DNA of 64,000 nt from Nocardioides okcheonensis (lineage in GTDB: Bacteria > Actinomycetota > Actinomycetes > Propionibacteriales > Nocardioidaceae). The notes under the pieces were generated by a model, which was given only the letters and a program-made list of their open reading frames with translations, was not told the origin of the DNA and made no database searches. Both the position numbers and the translations under genes were made by a program. Location of the stretch: assembly GCF_020991065.1 (NCBI RefSeq), contig NZ_CP087710.1, positions 3,906,001 to 3,970,000 of the forward strand, in the 5' to 3' direction. This document shows, one piece after another, positions 59,884-64,000 of the stretch (within the stretch, counting starts at the first letter, position 1; each line of letters begins with the position of its first letter).

Positions 59884-61889
59884 CCACCCTGAGCACCGAC
59901 GTCAGCACCCGCCCCGTCGACCCCGCCTACGTCACCGCGAAGCCGGTCAACCCGGCCGGCCTGCCCACGGCGTACTCCCACGGTGGACGCCTCACCGCCG
60001 AGGGCTCGAGCGTCGACCCGATCCTCGTCGAGATCGTCCAGGGCACCCTGGCCAGCGTCGAGATGGAGGTCGAGACCGCGATCGGTCGCACCAGCCGCTC
60101 GCCGATGATCCGCGACGCCCACGACTTCCGCGCCGGCATCCACGACCGCCAGCTGCGCAAGCTCACGGGTCGCTCCTACAGCGCGCTCGTGCACCCCATC
60201 GTGCGCGACTTCCCGCTGGAGGAGATGCGCGAGGGCGACGTCTTCTTCCACAACGACGTCTACGAGTCGGAGGGCGGCATCGGCCACCTGCCCGACCTCT
60301 GCGTCACCGTGCCGGTCTTCCACCAGGGCGAGGTCGTGGCGTTCGTGCAGGCCTTCGGCCACCACGACGACATCGGCGGCGCCTGCCCGGGCTCGATGCC
60401 CAGCGGCGCGACGACGGTGTACGAGGAGGGCTTGGCCGTCCCGCCGATCAAGCTGTGGGACGCCGGCGTCCCCAACAAGGCCGCGCTGCGGATCATGACC
60501 CGCAACTCGCGGATGCCCGACAGCCTCGCCGCCGACCTCGACGCCGAGTGCTCCGCCTGCCTGATGGGCGCGCGCCGGCTCAGCGAGCTCTTCGAGCGCT
60601 ACGGCCGCGAGGCGATCGAGACGTCGTTCGACGCGATCCTCGACGCCACGACCGAGACCTACCGCCGCGAGATCCTGTCCAAGATCCCCGACGGCACCTA
60701 CGTCTGGGAGGACTACGCCGAGCACGACGGCGTCGACGACCCCCAGCTGCACACCCAGCGGATCACCCTGACCAAGGTCAGCGACGCCCCGGCCGACCCC
60801 GAGAACGGCCGCCCCGCCGGACCCCGGCTGATCATCGACTTCACCGGCACCAGCGCGCAGGCCAAGGGCCCGATCAACCACTGCGGCGACTACGTGGGTG
60901 GCAACTTCCTCAAGAAGTGGCTCGCACCGATCCTGCGCAACCTCGCCGACACCCCGGAGCGGATGGCCGAGCTCGACGTCAACGAGGGCATCGTGCCGCT
61001 CATCGAGATGCGCTTCCCCGAGAAGGGCACGCTGCTCACGCCGATCCACCCCGGCCCGACCAACGCCCGCACCTTCGTCATCCTGCGCCTGCTCGGCGTG
61101 CTCGCGGGCGTGGTCGCCAAGGCGGTCGACGGCAAGATGCCCGCCGACCAGGAGACCATCCGCTACACCGGCGTCTACGGCAAGGACCTCGAGGGCAACG
61201 ACTACCTCATGCGCGAGGTCCTCGGCGGCGGCTCCGGCGGTCGCTACTACGCCGACGGCGAGGACACGATCCACGTCGTGCCCGACTCCCGGAACCTGCC
61301 GACCGAGTTCACCGAGTCGCGCTTCCCGTTCATCGTCGAGCGCCTCGGCCTCGCCGTCGACTCCGGCGGCGCGGGCGAGTTCCGCGGCGGCCTGGGCTAC
61401 GAGAAGCAGATCCGGATGCTCAAGGACGCCCACTTCATGTCCATCGCCGACCGCTCGATCCTCGCCTGCTGGGGCGTGCGCGGCGGCAAGGCCGGCGCGC
61501 CGTTCCAGGTCGTCATCGACCCGGGCGGCCCCGACGAGCGCGAGGTCGACGCCCTCGCCGACGCCGAGGTGATCCGGGCCGGGCAGGTCGTGCGGATCCG
61601 CACCACCGGTGGCGGCGGCTGGGGCGACCCGCTCGCCCGCGACCCCGAGCTCGTCGTGCGCGACGTGGTGTGGGGCAAGGTCTCGGCCGAGGCGGCGCTG
61701 CGCGACTACGGCGTCGTGCTGACCGGTGCCCGGGAGAGCGACGACCTCGGCTTCGACGCCGACGCGACGAGCGCCGAGCGCGGCTCGCGGGCGGCGTGGA
61801 GCAAGGCCGACGACGCCTTCTTCGACCGCGGCCCGGGCTACGCCACCCTCGCCGCCGGCGCGGCGTCCGCCGAGGTCGACCGGGTCTGA
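59880..61889 (+). CDS. hyuB: hydantoinase B-type subunit
   Basis: 669 residues, about 40-60 longer at the N-terminus than most HyuB proteins. GDVFFHNDVYESEGGIGHLPDLCVTVP, FGHHDDIGGACPGSMP, DFTGTSAQAKGPINH and the C-terminal RTTGGGGWGDPLARDP are standard. It forms the hydrolytic complex with HyuA. The long, Pro-rich N-terminal tail (about 1-45) has no known function. The ATG overlaps the hyuA stop, and the next gene begins one base after its own stop. Confidence 0.92.
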   Translation: MTTLSTDVSTRPVDPAYVTAKPVNPAGLPTAYSHGGRLTAEGSSVDPILVEIVQGTLASVEMEVETAIGRTSRSPMIRDAHDFRAGIHDRQLRKLTGRSYSALVHPIVRDFPLEEMREGDVFFHNDVYESEGGIGHLPDLCVTVPVFHQGEVVAFVQAFGHHDDIGGACPGSMPSGATTVYEEGLAVPPIKLWDAGVPNKAALRIMTRNSRMPDSLAADLDAECSACLMGARRLSELFERYGREAIETSFDAILDATTETYRREILSKIPDGTYVWEDYAEHDGVDDPQLHTQRITLTKVSDAPADPENGRPAGPRLIIDFTGTSAQAKGPINHCGDYVGGNFLKKWLAPILRNLADTPERMAELDVNEGIVPLIEMRFPEKGTLLTPIHPGPTNARTFVILRLLGVLAGVVAKAVDGKMPADQETIRYTGVYGKDLEGNDYLMREVLGGGSGGRYYADGEDTIHVVPDSRNLPTEFTESRFPFIVERLGLAVDSGGAGEFRGGLGYEKQIRMLKDAHFMSIADRSILACWGVRGGKAGAPFQVVIDPGGPDEREVDALADAEVIRAGQVVRIRTTGGGGWGDPLARDPELVVRDVVWGKVSAEAALRDYGVVLTGARESDDLGFDADATSAERGSRAAWSKADDAFFDRGPGYATLAAGAASAEVDRV

Positions 61890-61890
61890 G

Positions 61891-62571
61891 GTGTCCGTCC
61901 AGCGCGTCGCGGTGATCGGCGGCCACGGCAAGACCGGCCGCGCGGTCACCGCCGCGCTGGACGCCCTCGGCGTGGGCACGGCCCCGCTGGGCCGGGCCGA
62001 CTGGCCCGACCTGGCGTCGGGCGTCGCCGGGTGCGACGCGGCGTACGTCATCGCCCCGAACCTCCACCCCGACGAGCCGGCGTACGTCGCCTCGGTCCTC
62101 TCCGCCCTGCGGGACGCCGGGGTCGGACGGGTGGCCTACCACTCCGTCGCGTCGCCCTACGTCCCCGCGATGCCGCACCACCTCGGCAAGGCCGCCGCCG
62201 AGGACCTGGTCCGCCGCAGCGGGCTGGCCTGGACGGTGCTCCAGCCGGGGGCGTACCTGCAGAACCTCGACCTCTCCGGTCCGCTCGACCTGCCGTACTC
62301 GCCCGACGTGCCCTTCGGGTTCCTCGACCTCGCCGACCTCGGCCGGGCCGCGGCGCTCGTGCTGACCGAGCCGGGCCACGAAGGTGCGACCTACGAGCTC
62401 GCTACCCGCGTCGCGACCGTCCGCGAGCTCGCCGACGAGGCCGGTGTGCCGGTGCGGCGGGTGCCCGACCCCGGCACCCACCCGTGGCTCTCGGCGATGT
62501 TCGCCTACTACGACGACCACGGGCTCCCCGTCGGCACGAGGGTGCTGGAGGCCCTGCTCGCCCGGGCCTAG
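61891..62571 (+). CDS. NmrA-like NAD(P)-binding protein
   Basis: 226 residues from GTG 61891, one base after the hyuB stop. VAVIGGHGKTGRAVTAAL binds the dinucleotide; the protein lacks the YxxxK dyad of classic SDRs and fits the NmrA/atypical SDR group (HSVASPYVPAMPHHLGKAAAEDLVRRSGLAWTVLQPG). It could act as a redox sensor or a reductase of a ring-opened product. It ends the hydantoinase operon. Confidence 0.82.
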   Translation: MSVQRVAVIGGHGKTGRAVTAALDALGVGTAPLGRADWPDLASGVAGCDAAYVIAPNLHPDEPAYVASVLSALRDAGVGRVAYHSVASPYVPAMPHHLGKAAAEDLVRRSGLAWTVLQPGAYLQNLDLSGPLDLPYSPDVPFGFLDLADLGRAAALVLTEPGHEGATYELATRVATVRELADEAGVPVRRVPDPGTHPWLSAMFAYYDDHGLPVGTRVLEALLARA

Positions 62572-62596
62572 GGTGGCGCCGTGACCACGCGTCGCG

Positions 62597-62881
62597 GTGT
62601 GGTTCTGCGCCTGCGAGACGCCGGACGCGTGGGAGACCTGGGTGGTCCACTCCGTCGGCGCCGACGGGCTGGGTTGGCTCCGGTTCGCCGATGCCCGCGA
62701 GTCCGACGACGTGCTCGTGGCCGACCGCCTGGTCGGGCTCCACCCAGGCCCGCAGGCGCTTCTGCGGTGGCTGGGCGGCGACGAACCGGACCCGTGGCAG
62801 CACATGCACCCTGAGGTCTGGGCATCGGGCGTGGTCGCGGAGCTCCACCGGCGCGTACGCCTCGCGCGGCCCACGCCCTGA
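62597..62881 (+). CDS. small hypothetical protein
   Basis: 94 residues from GTG 62597; third codon positions are strongly GC-biased, so this frame is coding. Sequence is Trp- and Asp-rich (ETPDAWETWVVHSVGADG, HPGPQALLRWLGG), with no family, signal or membrane segment recognised. A leaderless promoter (TAGGGT) sits exactly before another GTG at 62581 in a different frame, so the true N-terminus may be altered by a frameshift. Confidence 0.55.
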   Translation: MWFCACETPDAWETWVVHSVGADGLGWLRFADARESDDVLVADRLVGLHPGPQALLRWLGGDEPDPWQHMHPEVWASGVVAELHRRVRLARPTP

Positions 62882-62996
62882 CCGAGTGGTCCCTGTTGTG
62901 TCACGGCCTGTGCCACATCGCGGTCGACCGCACCGCGGGATCTGACCAGCGCTGTGACACCACGCGACCGTCACCGCAACCGCTAGGGTCCCGGGC

Positions 62997-63842
62997 GTGC
63001 GAGTCCTCGGCATCGACGTGAGCCCCGACCTCCTCGAGCGGTGGGTGGGGTGGTTCGCCCCCGAGGCCCAGCCGTTCCTCGCCGACGACGCACTCGCCGC
63101 CGCCGTCGGCGGGCGCGAGGAGGAGCTCACCGACGAGGTCCGCGACACCTTCTGCCTCTACGGCCCGCCCGAGGGGCTGCGGCACGTGTGGCTCGACGAG
63201 CAGCAGCTCCTCGACCTGCCGCGGGTGCTGCGCGTACGCCTGGTGCGCGAGCAGCTCGCCCACGAGCGCGAGCTGGTGCCGAGCGTCCGTGGATGGGTGG
63301 ACGTGGTCCCGCGGGTGCGCGAGCAGGTCGACGGGCACCGCTTCGTCTGGTGGCCCTCGCTGCTCGCCGGCCACGAGCAGGACGTGCTCACCGCCTACGT
63401 CGAGGAGGGGCGCCGGCCGAGCCGCCACGAGGAGGTGCCCGCATCCGTCTGGTCCGCGGCGACCGACGTGCTGCCGGGCGCCCGGCGCCTCGCCGGCACC
63501 TTCCCGCCGGCCAGCGGCCCCAACTGCTTCGGCGCGGTGATGGCCGCCGCCGGGGTCGACGGGGCCGAGGACGTCTGGATGGTGCGCGAGCCCTTCGAGG
63601 AGTGGCTGGCGACGGCGACCCGCCCCGGCGGTCGCGACGACGAGCCCGGCACGGTGCTGGTGTGGCGCTCGCCCGACGGCCTGGTGCAGCACGCCGCCGT
63701 CACGCTCGGGAGCGGCTGGGCGCTGCACAAGCCGTCCCAGGGCTGGATGAGCCCGACCAAGGTGCTGACCGTCGTCGAGTGCCGGGCCAGCTCCCGGGCC
63801 CCGGGACGCCGGCTCGAGCGCCGCACCCTCAGGGCTCGATGA
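62997..63842 (+). CDS. hypothetical protein, possible papain-like fold
   Basis: 281 residues from GTG 62997, with TAGGGT (62984-62989) seven bases upstream. The N-terminal half is rich in acidic and arginine residues (ELTDEVRDTFCLYGPPEGLRH). The C-terminal third has SGPNCFGAVMAAAG and later LVQHAAVTLGSGWALHKPS, a cysteine and histidine spacing like that of NlpC/P60-type proteins, but similarity is weak. No signal peptide. Inverted arms TTGTGTCACGGC (62896-62907) and GCTGTGACACCA (62951-62962) precede the promoter and could bind a regulator. Confidence 0.65.
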   Translation: MRVLGIDVSPDLLERWVGWFAPEAQPFLADDALAAAVGGREEELTDEVRDTFCLYGPPEGLRHVWLDEQQLLDLPRVLRVRLVREQLAHERELVPSVRGWVDVVPRVREQVDGHRFVWWPSLLAGHEQDVLTAYVEEGRRPSRHEEVPASVWSAATDVLPGARRLAGTFPPASGPNCFGAVMAAAGVDGAEDVWMVREPFEEWLATATRPGGRDDEPGTVLVWRSPDGLVQHAAVTLGSGWALHKPSQGWMSPTKVLTVVECRASSRAPGRRLERRTLRAR

Positions 63843-64000
63843 GCCCCGCGCGGATCGCGTAGCGGGTGAGCTCGACGCGGTCGCGCATGCCGAGCTTGGC
63901 CAGGATGTTGGCGCGGTGCCCCTCGACCGTCTTCGGCGCGATGTGCAGGTCACGGGCGATCTCGCGCGAGGAGCGGCCCTCGGCGATGAGCTTGATGACC
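63829..64000 (-). CDS. LuxR-type response regulator, 3' end only
   Basis: The window ends within this gene; the last 56 codons are visible. They encode a complete NarL/FixJ-type helix-turn-helix tail: VIKLIAEGRSSREIARDL then HIAPKTVEGHRANILAKLG and a short helix. Such proteins are two-component response regulators with an N-terminal receiver. It overlaps the convergent gene at 62997-63842 by 14 bases. Confidence 0.85.
   Translation of the reverse strand, partial: VIKLIAEGRSSREIARDLHIAPKTVEGHRANILAKLGMRDRVELTRYAIRAGLIEP
63832..63846. terminator. hairpin between convergent genes
   Basis: GGGCTC and GAGCCC pair perfectly around GAT, spanning the overlap of two convergent coding ends. Confidence 0.35.

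Noticed and set aside
62581..62814. 77-codon frame starting at the leaderless GTG
   Set aside because: The product is mostly Arg, Pro and Ala with shadow-like codon use; the frame starting at 62597 has the coding bias.

Overview
The window is uniformly GC-rich (third codon positions almost all G or C), with many GTG starts, 1-8 base ATGA/GTGA gene overlaps, and a conserved block moeZ / TetR / DUF3107 / ferritin-like / DEAD-box helicase / ParA that I recall from mycobacteria (around Rv3206c-Rv3213c). Together with leaderless genes and long families of actinobacterial membrane proteins, this points to a high-GC actinobacterium, most likely of the Nocardioides type. No rRNA, tRNA, transposase, integrase or CRISPR array was seen; this is chromosomal DNA.

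Layout. 1-4.2 kb: a phospholipase-D-like protein (cut by the window edge) and an unusual secreted protein joining a cutinase-like domain that has lost its serine, seven RCC1 repeats and an endonuclease/exonuclease/phosphatase domain. 4.2-10.7 kb: a five-gene coupled operon (LicD-like/methyltransferase, sulfotransferase, a small acidic protein, a CsbB/GtrB-like glycosyltransferase and a YfhO-like membrane protein) that probably decorates a cell-surface polymer. 10.7-19.3 kb: an acyl-CoA dehydrogenase, then a ROK repressor divergent from a sugar ABC transporter with a Gfo/Idh/MocA oxidoreductase and a sugar isomerase. 19.3-32 kb: small enzymes, including an apparently orphan mesaconyl-CoA hydratase, two more sulfotransferases, and a 1000-residue secreted carboxypeptidase-regulatory-repeat protein flanked by a real and a broken copy of the end of a PHP phosphoesterase gene. 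32-38 kb: the conserved ParA / helicase / moeZ block. 38-42 kb: a MoxR / DUF58 / DUF4129 operon ending in an alkyltransferase-like protein.

42.9-61.9 kb is the most interesting part: a catabolic island. One arm (minus strand) encodes three subunits resembling FdrA/YlbE/YlbF, the oxamate carbamoyltransferase of anaerobic allantoin breakdown. It is divergent from a PucR regulator. The other arm (plus strand) encodes an NCS2 permease with a pyrimidine-type signature, a three-subunit molybdenum hydroxylase, CoxG, an amidase, and an ATP-dependent hydantoinase pair HyuA/HyuB. No carbamate kinase, allantoinase, ureidoglycolate enzyme or barbiturase is present. I propose that it oxidises and opens a cyclic ureide or pyrimidine ring and then releases the carbamoyl group as carbamoyl phosphate; the substrate is inferred, not shown.

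Non-coding structure: a composite element of two 50-base hairpins, starting 83 bases apart, occurs twice (21204-21336 and 48017-48149), and in the first case supplies the C-terminus of a sulfotransferase. A perfect 25-base-pair inverted repeat lies between the hydroxylase and coxG. A 468-base gap (56713-57179) holds a candidate structured RNA or small-protein gene with promoter and terminator. At least fifteen genes have a TANNNT/CANNNT hexamer 6-8 bases before the start codon, which indicates leaderless mRNAs and helped choose the starts.
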